A stretch of DNA of 64,000 nt from Sphaerisporangium perillae (lineage in GTDB: Bacteria; Actinomycetota; Actinomycetes; Streptosporangiales; Streptosporangiaceae), in NCBI RefSeq assembly GCF_023276435.1, contig NZ_JALLPO010000003.1, positions 62,001-126,000 of the forward strand, read 5' to 3'. The first letter of the stretch is position 1, and every line of letters starts with the position of its first letter. Made by a program: the position numbers and the translations under genes. A model generated the notes under the pieces. That model ran no database searches. It had not been told where the DNA came from and saw only the letters and a list, made by a program, of their open reading frames with translations. Of this stretch, positions 13,757 through 24,352 are shown piece by piece.

Positions 13757-13857
13757 GATTTCTCCGCTCACCGGCGCAGACTTTAGCCGACGGTCCCAGA
13801 CCGCGATCAGCCGCCCGTTCACCCTGGCTGACCTGCGAGAGGCTAGGATCGGGGGTC

Positions 13858-14622
13858 GTGCTCATCCTGCTGCCGCCGTCCGAGGGAAAGGCCGCCCGCG
13901 GTCGAGGGCGCCCTCTGGAGCTCGACGCCCTGTCCTTTCCCGAGCTCACCTCGCCGCGTGAGAAGGTCCTGGACGCCCTCGCCGCCCTGGTCCAGGGGCC
14001 CGAGGAAGAGGCCCTGTCCGTGCTCTGCCTGTCACCGGGCCAGGCCGGCGAGCTGGCCCGCGACCGGGAGTTGCGCACCGCCCCCGCCCTGCCCGTGGAG
14101 CGGCTCTACACCGGCGTGCTGTACGACACCCTCGGGCTCGCCTCCCTGGACGCCGCGGCCCGCCGCCGGGCGCGGAGGCAGATGATCGTGTTCTCGGGGC
14201 TGTGGGGCGCGCTGAGGCTCTCGGACCGCGTGCCGCCCTATCGCCTCTCCATGGGCGTGCGGCTGCCGTCTCTGGGCGGCCTGGCGGCTTACTGGCGCCC
14301 TTGCCTGGGTGAGGTCCTCGACGGCGGAAGGGGGCTGATCGTCGATCTGCGGTCCTCGACCTACGCGCAGGCGTGGCAGCCCGGCTCCCGGGCGGTCACG
14401 GTCCGCGTGCTGAGGGACGCCGATGGCGCGCGGTCGGTCGTCAGCCACATGGCCAAGGCGACACGCGGCGCCGTCGCGCGCTCCCTGGCCGAGTCCGGGT
14501 CCGACCCGCGCACTCCCCAGGAACTGGCGGAGCTGCTGGCCGGCCTCGGCCATGTCATCGAGCTCGGCGCCGCGCCCCCGAAGGGCAGGCCGTGGACTCT
14601 GGACGTCGTTATCCGTTCGTGA
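13858..14622 (+). CDS. yaaA: YaaA/DUF328 family peroxide-stress protein
   Basis: A 254-aa homologue of YaaA. It starts at GTG with LILLPPSEGKAARGRG, the family signature, and has RLYTGVLYDTLGL, MIVFSGLWGALRLSDRVPPYRLSMG and YWRPCLGEVL further in. In E. coli YaaA limits free iron during peroxide stress and binds DNA; the same role here is by homology only. The 3' end overlaps the convergent hypothetical gene by 14 bp. Confidence 0.85.
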   Translation: MLILLPPSEGKAARGRGRPLELDALSFPELTSPREKVLDALAALVQGPEEEALSVLCLSPGQAGELARDRELRTAPALPVERLYTGVLYDTLGLASLDAAARRRARRQMIVFSGLWGALRLSDRVPPYRLSMGVRLPSLGGLAAYWRPCLGEVLDGGRGLIVDLRSSTYAQAWQPGSRAVTVRVLRDADGARSVVSHMAKATRGAVARSLAESGSDPRTPQELAELLAGLGHVIELGAAPPKGRPWTLDVVIRS

Positions 14623-15583
14623 TCACATTCAGCCGTGAACACGCCTTGTGGAACTCCTTCGCCGGATCGCCCAGATGCGACCACGGCATGACGCTGAACC
14701 TGCCTCCCGTGCGCGACAGGTGGCCTCTGGCGGGCCTTCGCATGTCCGCCAGATAGAAGGCGGCGCCGAAGGCGTTGTGCGCCTCCACGGCCCGGGGATG
14801 CGGCCGCGCGCCCCGGCTCTGGTGCCAGCGGCCGGCCGCCGAGCTGATCTCCCGCTGAACGTCGTAGGACACCCAGGAGCGCGACCGCCCCGGCCGCTCC
14901 CCCGCGACGTGCTCGAAGTAGGCGAGCGGCAGCAGGGCCGACAATGGATCTCCGTCGGGGGCGGTGGCACCGGCGGCCCGGGCGAAGTCGAACATCTCCT
15001 GGCTCGTGCCGCCCCACCCGGGCGACAGCGTGACGAGCCGGGCGACGCTGGTGGCGTACAGCGTGGGGTGGCGGCTCCACGCCTCGCCCCAGAGGGAGTC
15101 CTTCTCCTCCCTCGGCCGCTCCAGGCCCAGCGTCACCCAGAGCAGGGAGACCCAGGGCGCGGGATCGGCGGGCAGAAGCTGGGCCGCCGCGAGCAACGGA
15201 GCCCGCGCCGACTCCATCGCCCGGTGGAACATGCGCATCCGATCGGCCTGGACGGCTCGCGCCCGCACGTCGGGCTTGATCTCCCAGGCCTCCTCGACGC
15301 GCGTGCGCCCCAGCCACAGCCACAGGTCGGGATTGACCCGATCTCGCTCCAGGAGGGCCGTGATGCCGCCGGTGAGACCCACGGCGGCCTTGGCCAGCGC
15401 CTCGACGCGCAGCGCGCGCACCTCGGGATCGGCCCGGGTCGCGACGAGCGCGGGAAGGGCCGGTTCGAGATATCCACGTCCGAGCGCGGCCACCGCCTCG
15501 TCGAGCACGGTGTCCGCCCAGGGACGGCTTGCGATCAGTCGTGGCCCCCGAGCACGCGCCCGATCCACTTCGATCACACCCAT
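14609..15583 (-). CDS. conserved actinobacterial protein of unknown function, helical-repeat style
   Basis: A 324-aa soluble protein with no signal peptide. The alpha-helical content is high, with TPR-like stretches (LDEAVAALGRGYLEPALPALV, PWVSLLWVTLGLERPREEKDSLWGEAW). It contains HPTLYATSVARLVTLSPGWGG and ends HKACSRLNVITNG. I do not recognise a named domain. It lies just downstream of the sigma factor gene in the same direction but beyond a stem-loop terminator, so it probably has its own promoter. The start ATG at 15583 directly follows the Met-Gly-Val lead. Confidence 0.75.
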   Translation of the reverse strand: MGVIEVDRARARGPRLIASRPWADTVLDEAVAALGRGYLEPALPALVATRADPEVRALRVEALAKAAVGLTGGITALLERDRVNPDLWLWLGRTRVEEAWEIKPDVRARAVQADRMRMFHRAMESARAPLLAAAQLLPADPAPWVSLLWVTLGLERPREEKDSLWGEAWSRHPTLYATSVARLVTLSPGWGGTSQEMFDFARAAGATAPDGDPLSALLPLAYFEHVAGERPGRSRSWVSYDVQREISSAAGRWHQSRGARPHPRAVEAHNAFGAAFYLADMRRPARGHLSRTGGRFSVMPWSHLGDPAKEFHKACSRLNVITNG

Positions 15584-15687
15584 GGCGGGTGAGCCTAGAA
15601 GCCGTCAAGACTTCCACGACTACCGCCGCGTAACGGATGTGTTAACCGGAGAGTCGTGCCGCCCGTGGAACCTGTGACGACGAGAAA

Positions 15688-15715
15688 CGGCCCCCACCCT
15701 CGCGGGCGGGGGCCG
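15688..15715 (-). terminator. strong stem-loop terminator downstream of rpoD
   Basis: A 12-bp stem with one mismatch (15688-15699 pairs with 15704-15715) closes a TCGC loop, 9 bp past the rpoD stop codon. It is GC-rich with no long T run, as is usual for actinomycetes. Confidence 0.65.
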
Positions 15716-15723
15716 TGCCGTCG

Positions 15724-17436
<1,713 letters not shown>

Positions 17437-17673
17437 GAACACCTCTCGAACGAACGCATGGTGAGAATGGACCCAGGTGCCCGCTAGGGGCGCTTGCTTC
17501 TTTTCGGTGGTGGGCCGTGCGAACCGCGACGTGCCTGTGCAGCATTGTGGCATGACCCCGCAGTCCATACGGCCGCCTCACAGCGGTTGCCCTCCACCCT
17601 AGGCCGACCGGAACAGTAGTGCGTACGGAAGCGGGTCACCGATACCCGAAAGCAACCCTTATGACTGTTTCAT

Positions 17674-19773
17674 TCAGTCACTCTTTGTGGCGGCCGGCAC
17701 GTGGACGGCGAGCACCGTGACGTCATCGTCCTGCTCATACCCCGCCAGCATGCGATCCACCAGGAAGTCAAGCAACATATGCGGATTTCCTAGTACTTCG
17801 GGGGGCGCTTCGCCAACTACAGAACAAAGTTCCGCGAGTCCCGTGTCGAGGCCGCGCTTGCGGTTCTCCACGAGCCCGTCCGAGTAGAGCACCGCGGTGT
17901 GACCCGGCGGGACGCAGAACCGGAACTGCTTGCGGATCGTCGGCCAGCCGAGCGGCGTGCCGGGCTCGCCCTCGGACAGGACAGCGGTGCCCTGCGGAGA
18001 CACCAGCAGGGGCGGCGGGTGACCGGCCAGCGCGAGGGTGCCCTCGCCGGTGCCGGGCTCGACGACCATGTACGCCAGGGTGGTGACCTGCTCTTCCTCC
18101 TCGGTGGCGTCGAAGACCCGGTCCAGGCCGGTGAGCACGGCCGCGGGCGGCGGGTTGGTGAGCGCCAGGGCACGCATGGCGTTGCGAATGCGGCCCATGC
18201 CCGCGGCCGCCTTGACGCCCTTGCCCATGACGTCACCGACGACGGCCGCGACCCGCGCGTCCTGCAGGACGAAGGCGTCGTACCAGTCGCCGCCGACCTG
18301 GACGTGCCGGCTGCCCGAGCGGAAGCGCTGGGCCAGCACCAGGCCGGGGATCACCGGCAGACGGTCGGGCAGCAGGCTGCGCTGGAGCGTCTCGGCCGTG
18401 CGGTGCTCGCGCTCGAACAGCGTGGCCCGCTCCACGGCGAGCGCGCACTGCCCCGCCAGGGCCTCCAGGAAGACGCCGTCCTCCTGCGAGATCTTCTGCG
18501 GGCGGGTGAAGGCGAACCGGAGCGCGCCGAGCGCCCGCCCGGCGGCCAGCAGCGGAAGGCCGACCCACGCCCGCTCGTCGCTGTGGGCCAGGAACCCCGC
18601 GATCATCGACTCCTCGGCCCCGGCCTCCACCAGCTGGGCCCTCAGGCTCTCGGGCGACTCGGCGAACACGGGCCTGCGGCTGTTGACGGCCATGGTCATC
18701 AGGCTCGACTGCGAGAGCGGGATCTCCTCGCTGGAGGCTCCCGGCACGTCGGGGAGGCCGCCGCTGTTGGTGAGCTTCAGCGCGGCCCGGTCGGTGTCGA
18801 GCAGCGCCACGGCGGACCTGTCGGCGGCCAGGGCCGTGCGTCCGACGTCGATGATGACCTGGACGACCTGCTCGACCGTGAGGGCCTCCGCGAGCTGTGC
18901 GGTGGCGCCCTGGAGCCGCGCGGTGCGCAGCGCGGCGGCGCCGAGCTGGTCGGTGAGGCGTCCCCGCATCTCCTCGGCCTCGCGCTGCGGCGTGACGTCG
19001 CTGTTGGCGCCGACCCACTCGACGACCCGGCCGTGCCGGATGATCGGGACCGCCCGCACCTCGAAGTGGCGGTAACCGCTCGCGCGGGTGCGGACGCGGT
19101 AGCTCCACTCGAACAGCGTGCGGCCGCGCAGCGCGTCCCGCCAGGCCTCCTCGGCGGCCGAGCGGTCGTCGGGGTGGACGGCCTCCAGCCAGCCGTACGC
19201 CAGGTATTCTTCGAGGCTCTGGCCGGTGATGGCCCGCCACTGCGGGGCGTCGTCGATCACGGCGCCCGTGGGAGAGGTGATCCACACCAGCTGCTGCTGG
19301 GACTCGACGAGCGAGCGGTAGCGCTCCTCGCTGCGGCGCAGCTCCTCCTCGGCGAGCTGGCGCTCGGTGACGTCCACGCCGAACAGCGCGACCCCCGCGA
19401 CCGCCCCCTTGTCGCCGTGGATCGGGTAGAACGACAGGCTCCAGTGGCGCAGCTCGCCCGTCGCGGACATGCTGCGGTAGCGCTGATCACCGTTGACGAC
19501 GGCGCGATGCTCTTCGACGACCCTGCGCAGGGCGGCGTCGATGAGGGCCGAAAGGTCGGCGGAGAGGATCTCGGACGCCGTATGACCCACATGCTCGTCG
19601 GCGGCCACCCCGCTGACGTCGGCGAAGCTCTGGTTGACCCGCTGGAACCTGCCGACCGTGTCGAAGAACGCGAAGGCGAACGGAGCCTCCGCGAGCAGGC
19701 CCTGGAACAGGGCGGGGTCTGAGATGTCCACACCCGACTCCCGGGGACGGGGCACGGAGGTTTCGGCGCTCAT
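17674..19773 (-). CDS. PAS-PAS-GAF-SpoIIE/PP2C serine phosphatase
   Basis: A 699-aa cytoplasmic sensor phosphatase. GGAGGT lies 7 nt before the ATG at 19773. Two PAS domains come first (about 25-140 with AFFDTVGRFQRVNQSF, and about 155-275 with QQLVWITSPTGAVIDDAP), then a GAF domain (about 295-455) and a C-terminal PP2C/SpoIIE phosphatase with GGDWYDAF, VGDVMGKGVKAA and YSDGLVENR. QDDDVTVLAV supplies the last metal-binding aspartates. Such proteins dephosphorylate anti-sigma-factor antagonists in response to a bound signal. No HPK-like kinase domain is fused here. The target is not encoded nearby. Confidence 0.9.
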   Translation of the reverse strand: MSAETSVPRPRESGVDISDPALFQGLLAEAPFAFAFFDTVGRFQRVNQSFADVSGVAADEHVGHTASEILSADLSALIDAALRRVVEEHRAVVNGDQRYRSMSATGELRHWSLSFYPIHGDKGAVAGVALFGVDVTERQLAEEELRRSEERYRSLVESQQQLVWITSPTGAVIDDAPQWRAITGQSLEEYLAYGWLEAVHPDDRSAAEEAWRDALRGRTLFEWSYRVRTRASGYRHFEVRAVPIIRHGRVVEWVGANSDVTPQREAEEMRGRLTDQLGAAALRTARLQGATAQLAEALTVEQVVQVIIDVGRTALAADRSAVALLDTDRAALKLTNSGGLPDVPGASSEEIPLSQSSLMTMAVNSRRPVFAESPESLRAQLVEAGAEESMIAGFLAHSDERAWVGLPLLAAGRALGALRFAFTRPQKISQEDGVFLEALAGQCALAVERATLFEREHRTAETLQRSLLPDRLPVIPGLVLAQRFRSGSRHVQVGGDWYDAFVLQDARVAAVVGDVMGKGVKAAAGMGRIRNAMRALALTNPPPAAVLTGLDRVFDATEEEEQVTTLAYMVVEPGTGEGTLALAGHPPPLLVSPQGTAVLSEGEPGTPLGWPTIRKQFRFCVPPGHTAVLYSDGLVENRKRGLDTGLAELCSVVGEAPPEVLGNPHMLLDFLVDRMLAGYEQDDDVTVLAVHVPAATKSD

Positions 19774-20220
19774 GGTCGGCACCTCCGTCGCGTGCCAGGG
19801 TCTCCCACGAGGCACATCTCCATAACTGTGATTGGTAGCGCGGAAATCTGCACTACATCATCGGCGATGGGCACGCGCGAACGGAAGCCCCGGCCGCGAT
19901 GCGGTCAACGCATCCTGTCAAAAAGGCGCCGCGGTGTGCAGCAAGATCGGCCGACTTTCTCACCACTCGCTCCGTGGCCTGCTCGGTCTGCGCCACCTCG
20001 GCCAACCTCACCCCTCCACCACTCGGACGCGAACGGCGGCGCTCGGCGCCGCGACGGCACGGCCCGTCCGTGAGCCGGACGCGCTCGGGAACAGCTTCCC
20101 ACAGGAGCGGCCCTGGGGTGCCGGATGTGCCCAACCCTTACGGCGCAAGGGGTTGACACCTCCGGGATACAGGATGGAATGGGAACGCACGCTCCCTCAG
20201 AGCACTGGTCCGGGGGATGG
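19774..20220. other. intergenic stretch with one sigma-70-like promoter
   Basis: 447 bp between the phosphatase gene and the gene at 20221. Frames here are short and not gene-like. The only feature I can support is the promoter at 20153-20180; the rest shows nothing. Confidence 0.5.
20153..20180 (+). promoter_or_regulatory. housekeeping promoter for the gene at 20221
   Basis: A perfect TTGACA (20153-20158), a 16-bp spacer and TGGAAT (20175-20180). A start point near 20187 would give a leader of about 35 nt to the ATG at 20221. Confidence 0.6.
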
Positions 20221-20601
20221 ATGTCCCCCGGCTCACCGGAGGATGCGAAACCGCCCATGCATGCTCTAGCACCGCGTTTCACCGAGGGGACCGCCGGCCG
20301 GGCCACGACCGCCCCAGGAGCGACCGGATCGCACGAGGCCCGGTCGCGGGCGTCCGGGAGCGGAAGGCTCGCCAGCGCCCGCCTACGCGACGAGTTCCTC
20401 GGCGTGCCCGTCGAGATCGTGGACCGGTGCGTGGAGGACGTCCGGGCGTGCGCCGCCCACCTGGGCCTCGAGCTCACCACGGCCGTCGTCGAGCGCATCG
20501 CCCGCGAGCACCTTCTAGCGCTGTCCAGCTCCGCGCCCCTCGTGGACCGCGCGCAGGCGGGCCCGCGCAGGAGCGAGACACACCGGGCCGCCCAGAGATG
20601 A
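20221..20601 (+). CDS. three-helix bundle dimerisation domain protein
   Basis: A 126-aa protein. The section RLRDEFLGVPVEIVDRCVEDVRACAAHLGLELTTAVVERIAREHLL (abbreviated landmarks: RDEFLGVP, VEDVRACAAHLG, VERIAREHL) matches the small actinobacterial family annotated as three-helix bundle dimerisation proteins. The start at 20221 follows a G-rich ribosome site and lies about 35 nt from the predicted promoter start; an ATG at 20257 is a possible alternative. The ends are low complexity. Biological role unknown. Confidence 0.65.
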   Translation: MSPGSPEDAKPPMHALAPRFTEGTAGRATTAPGATGSHEARSRASGSGRLASARLRDEFLGVPVEIVDRCVEDVRACAAHLGLELTTAVVERIAREHLLALSSSAPLVDRAQAGPRRSETHRAAQR

Positions 20602-20807
20602 CGAGCGCGTCTCCGCGCGGAGACGGCGAACGTCGATCACACTCGGAGGTGACGAACGTCGATCCGCTCAGAGGTGACAGACATGGGCCCTGCCGGTGAC
20701 ACTCGTAAGGCTCCGCCAGGTAACAGTCGGGTCTTCCCGGTAACAGCGGGGTCACCGGGCGGCGTTCCGTGCACCGTTCGGGCGCGGAATGCGAGAAGGT
20801 TAGGGGC

Positions 20808-22595
20808 GTGAGCCGCCGACGACGACGAGACCCCAGGGGGACCCAGCCGCCGGACGACGTGTTCGCGGAAATGCTTCTGGCGGCCCGCGAGCTGCTCGCC
20901 GTGCGCACCCCGCTGGACGCCGAGCTGATGGTCTCGGACATGCTGGGCGCCTGGTGGGGCCGCAGGCTGCGCCGGGGCGACGTGGAGGAGTTCCTCGGCG
21001 AGGGGCTGGTCGACTACGCCGCCAAGGCCGGCACGCCCGCCGCCCTCACCCTGCTGATGGCCGTCGCCTACCTGGGCACGGCCAGGCAGGCCGCCAAGGC
21101 CGAGGGCGCCGCGCTGGCCCTGATGGAGTCCGACGTGGCCCGGCCGCGCTGGGCGGAGCGGGTTGGAGCGGTCAAACCGCAGGGCTGTTACGTCTCCAGG
21201 GACGCCTACGGCGACCAGGACACCGTGGTGTGCACCTTCGGCTACCGCAGAGGCGTCTCCGCCCCGTCCGGGCAGGACAAGGCCGCTTCCGCGCCCTTCG
21301 CCTCCGCGCACGCCTCAGGCCAGGACCGGGCGGCCTCGGCTCAGGTCTCGGCACAGGACAGGACGGCCTCGGCTCAGGCGCCGGGCCAGGATCGGGCGGC
21401 CTCCGCGCCCCCGGCGCGGACCTCGGAGCAGGACACGGCGGCTCCCGGCCGTGCCGGTCCCCCGGACCAGCCCGAGGACGCGCACGCCCTGGTGGTGATC
21501 GTCGACTACAACATGCGCGGCATGGCGCGGGACGCCTGGGTCTCCTCCCAGGTCGACCAGCTGCTGGAGAAGGCCGGCAAGGAGGCCGCGGGCAACCCCA
21601 TGCTGCGCTTCGAGGAGATCGAGCCGCAGCAGGCGAGGGCGCTGCTGGAGTTCGCCATGAAGGCGACGGCCGAGTCGCTCGGCCGCCGCAAGTCGCCGAG
21701 CCTGGTCAGCGACGGCTACAGCGCCTTCCACGCCTTCGCGAGGGCGAGGATCAAGGCGCTGCCTCCCGGCCGCAAGCGGCCCGCCCCGTTGTTCAGCGAG
21801 GCGCCCTACAGCCGTGACCGCCGCGCGATGCTCGCGGCGGAGTTCCTGGCCTCCGACGCCGCCGAGCACCTCTCCGACCCTTCGGCGGCCTCCCGGTGCA
21901 CCGACCACATCATCGACTACGGATGCGACCAGGACTTCAACCGCCCGCTCCGGGTGAGCCCGACCAAGTGCGAGACCTTCCTGCTCGACTGGCTGCCGCG
22001 CAAGGTCCTCCTCGACCCCGCCGAGCAGGAGGCCATGCCCCACGTGCTGCTGTCGTGGGTGCGGTTCGCGGCCCCGAAGACCGGCCTGCCCGAGGAGGGG
22101 CTGCGCGCGACCCTGGACGCCGTCTGGGAGGCCACGGGGCGCTTCACGGAGGCCTACCGCGACCCGACGACCTTCGGCCTGGACCGCTCCCTCGTCGAGC
22201 GCCTCCTGCCCGACGGCGACCTGTCGGCCCTCGCCCGCCGGGCCTTCGCGTTCCCGTTGCTGGAGGGAACGCACGGCGACATCGACCTGTCGGCCCTGCG
22301 CCCGTCCGAGGACGCCGACCGCCGCATCCTGCTGGAGCTCGACCACGCGTCCGAGCGGGGACGGCCCAACTTCGCCGAGCACCTGGCCTGGCACGAGGAG
22401 ATCGCCAAGCGGCTGTGGGACGGCGAGCCCGAGCAGATGTGGGAGGCCGCCCAGCGTCTGCTCGACCTCGGCCACGACCGGCACGACGTGCTGCACGTCC
22501 TCATGGAGATCGCCGAGCGCATCGGCGACCACCCCGACGAGCTGGCCGCCGCCCTGGATGACATCGCCGACATCCCGGACGAACCCCCCGTCTGA
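20808..22595 (+). CDS. conserved actinobacterial protein of unknown function with internal repeat
   Basis: A 595-aa soluble protein, starting at a GTG after AAGG/AGGGG. N-terminal and C-terminal parts are helical and well ordered (DDVFAEMLLAARELLAV, EFLGEGLVDYAAKAGTPAAL, then DQDFNRPLRVSPTKCETFLLDWLPRK and LEGTHGDIDLSALRP). I do not recognise a named domain. Between about residues 145 and 215 a low-complexity segment repeats a unit like GQDRAASAQ roughly four to five times, interrupting an otherwise continuous fold right before HALVVIVDYNMRGM. The stop is 4 bp from the convergent stop of the binding-protein gene. Confidence 0.75.
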   Translation: MSRRRRRDPRGTQPPDDVFAEMLLAARELLAVRTPLDAELMVSDMLGAWWGRRLRRGDVEEFLGEGLVDYAAKAGTPAALTLLMAVAYLGTARQAAKAEGAALALMESDVARPRWAERVGAVKPQGCYVSRDAYGDQDTVVCTFGYRRGVSAPSGQDKAASAPFASAHASGQDRAASAQVSAQDRTASAQAPGQDRAASAPPARTSEQDTAAPGRAGPPDQPEDAHALVVIVDYNMRGMARDAWVSSQVDQLLEKAGKEAAGNPMLRFEEIEPQQARALLEFAMKATAESLGRRKSPSLVSDGYSAFHAFARARIKALPPGRKRPAPLFSEAPYSRDRRAMLAAEFLASDAAEHLSDPSAASRCTDHIIDYGCDQDFNRPLRVSPTKCETFLLDWLPRKVLLDPAEQEAMPHVLLSWVRFAAPKTGLPEEGLRATLDAVWEATGRFTEAYRDPTTFGLDRSLVERLLPDGDLSALARRAFAFPLLEGTHGDIDLSALRPSEDADRRILLELDHASERGRPNFAEHLAWHEEIAKRLWDGEPEQMWEAAQRLLDLGHDRHDVLHVLMEIAERIGDHPDELAAALDDIADIPDEPPV

Positions 22596-22599
22596 TCTC

Positions 22600-24312
22600 C
22601 TAGCGGGTGAAGCCGATGTCGGCGTATCTCAGGGTGTAGAAGCCGGGGGCGCCGATGTTGGCCAGGGCGGCCTTCACCCCCCAGTTCTGCGGCCGCTGGT
22701 AGAGCGGCAGGACGTTGACCTCCTGCCAGATCAGCTTGTCGGCCTCGTTGGCGTCGTCGCGCGCCCGTACGGGGTTGAGGTCGGACGACGCCTTCTTCAT
22801 CGCCGCGTCGATCGCGGGGCTGCCCGACCGGCCGAAGTTCGCGTTCCACTGCACCTTTCCGCCGGATCCCTTGACCTTGTCGGCGTAGGTGCCGTAGCTG
22901 CTCGAGACCGGGAACGGCGTGCCGATGTAGGAGAAGGGCGCGATGTCGAAGTTGCCGGGGACGACGTACTTGGAGAAGAAGTCGTCACTCGGGACGGACT
23001 GGATGGTCACCGTGACGCCGATGCGCCGCAGCATGGCCTGCGCCAGCTCGGCCTCGGACTTGCTGAGCTGCAGCCCGGAGGGGATGACGAAGCGGATGGT
23101 GAGCTCCTTGCCGCCCTTCTGGCGGGTGGGGCTCGCCCTGCGCCAGCCCGCCGCGTCCAGCAGGCGCTCGGCCTTCGCCGGGTCGTACTTGCGCAGCTCG
23201 CCGGCGTTGTCCTGGTAGCCCACCTGGGTGTTCATGAGCAGGTGGTTGTCCAGCGGCACGCTGTTCCAGCCGAGCCCCTGCAGGTCGGATCGGGTGATCG
23301 CGGCGCGATCGAGCCCGAGGACGATCGCCTGGCGGACCCGCAGGTCGGAAAGCGCGGGGCTTTCGGCGTTGAACGTGAAGTGCCGGAAGTCCGGGCCCGC
23401 GGCCTGCCGGATGACCGCGCCCTTGGCGTTCTTGGCCCTCGCGTAGTCGGGCGCGGAGGGCCCGATGTCGAAGACGTCCAGCTCGCCGTTCGTGAACGCC
23501 CCGACGAGGGAGTCGCTCGCCAGCGAGCGATAGATGATCTTGTCGAGCCTGGCCCTGTCGCCCCACCACCTGTCGTCGCGGACGATCGTCGTGGTCTTGG
23601 CCGTCTGGTCGAAGGAGGCGAATTTGAAGGGCCCGGCGGTCACCGGGATGCGGTTCAGCCAGCCGGTGTTGAAGGCGTCGGGCGTCGCGTTCGTCGACTT
23701 CGGATAGAGCGGCCAGAAGAGCGACTGCCACTCGGAGAACGGGCTCTGGAAGGTCACCAGCACCTCGTGGTCGTCCCGCCCGCGCACGACGCTCGCGATG
23801 TCCTGGTATCCGGTGGTAGCGGCGACGTGGAAATCGGGGTTGTGGCCGTTCATCGCCTTCCACTGGGCCTCGTAGTCCTGCCAGGTGATCGGCTTGCCGT
23901 CCGACCACCGCGCCTTGGGGTTCAGCGTGTAGGTGACGACCTGGCGGGGGTTGGTGGCGGTGACCCGGGCGTCGGTGACGTAGTCGGTGTTCGGCGCCGA
24001 TGTGGCCTTCTCGTCGGTGCGGAAGGCGGCGGGCATCAGCGCGTCGATGACCTTCTTGACCTCCGCGAGGTTGCCGTCGACGTGGTTGAGGTTCCACTGG
24101 GTGGGAAGCTCGGTGAGGCCCCAGCGCAGCGTGCCGCCCTCTTTGACCCGGTCGCGGGGCACCGGGTTGATGTCGAAGGCCTTCACCGGCGACGGCCCTA
24201 CGCCGGTGCCGGACCCCGAGCCGCTCCGGCCGCCGCCGCAGGCCGTGGCCGCGAGCGACGCGGCGACGGCCAGGGCGACGGCGGCCAGGGCACGCCTGCG
24301 GACTGTGGTCAC
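22600..24312 (-). CDS. ABC transporter substrate-binding lipoprotein, peptide/nickel family (DppA/OppA-like)
   Basis: A 570-aa lipoprotein. The start GTG follows GGAGGAAAC. The signal sequence ends at AATAC with the lipid-accepting Cys25. The body has the family-5 solute-binding layout (TLRWGLTELPTQWNLNHVDG, YTLNPKARWSDGKPITWQDYEAQWK, FNAESPALSDLRVRQAI). It is the last gene of a dppBC-(DF)-A operon read leftwards and should deliver oligopeptides or similar ligands to the permeases encoded upstream. Ligand not predictable from sequence. Confidence 0.88.
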   Translation of the reverse strand: MTTVRRRALAAVALAVAASLAATACGGGRSGSGSGTGVGPSPVKAFDINPVPRDRVKEGGTLRWGLTELPTQWNLNHVDGNLAEVKKVIDALMPAAFRTDEKATSAPNTDYVTDARVTATNPRQVVTYTLNPKARWSDGKPITWQDYEAQWKAMNGHNPDFHVAATTGYQDIASVVRGRDDHEVLVTFQSPFSEWQSLFWPLYPKSTNATPDAFNTGWLNRIPVTAGPFKFASFDQTAKTTTIVRDDRWWGDRARLDKIIYRSLASDSLVGAFTNGELDVFDIGPSAPDYARAKNAKGAVIRQAAGPDFRHFTFNAESPALSDLRVRQAIVLGLDRAAITRSDLQGLGWNSVPLDNHLLMNTQVGYQDNAGELRKYDPAKAERLLDAAGWRRASPTRQKGGKELTIRFVIPSGLQLSKSEAELAQAMLRRIGVTVTIQSVPSDDFFSKYVVPGNFDIAPFSYIGTPFPVSSSYGTYADKVKGSGGKVQWNANFGRSGSPAIDAAMKKASSDLNPVRARDDANEADKLIWQEVNVLPLYQRPQNWGVKAALANIGAPGFYTLRYADIGFTR

Positions 24313-24352
24313 GTTTCCTCCCGTTCTTTGTCTTTCTTCCGGCGCCGTCGTC

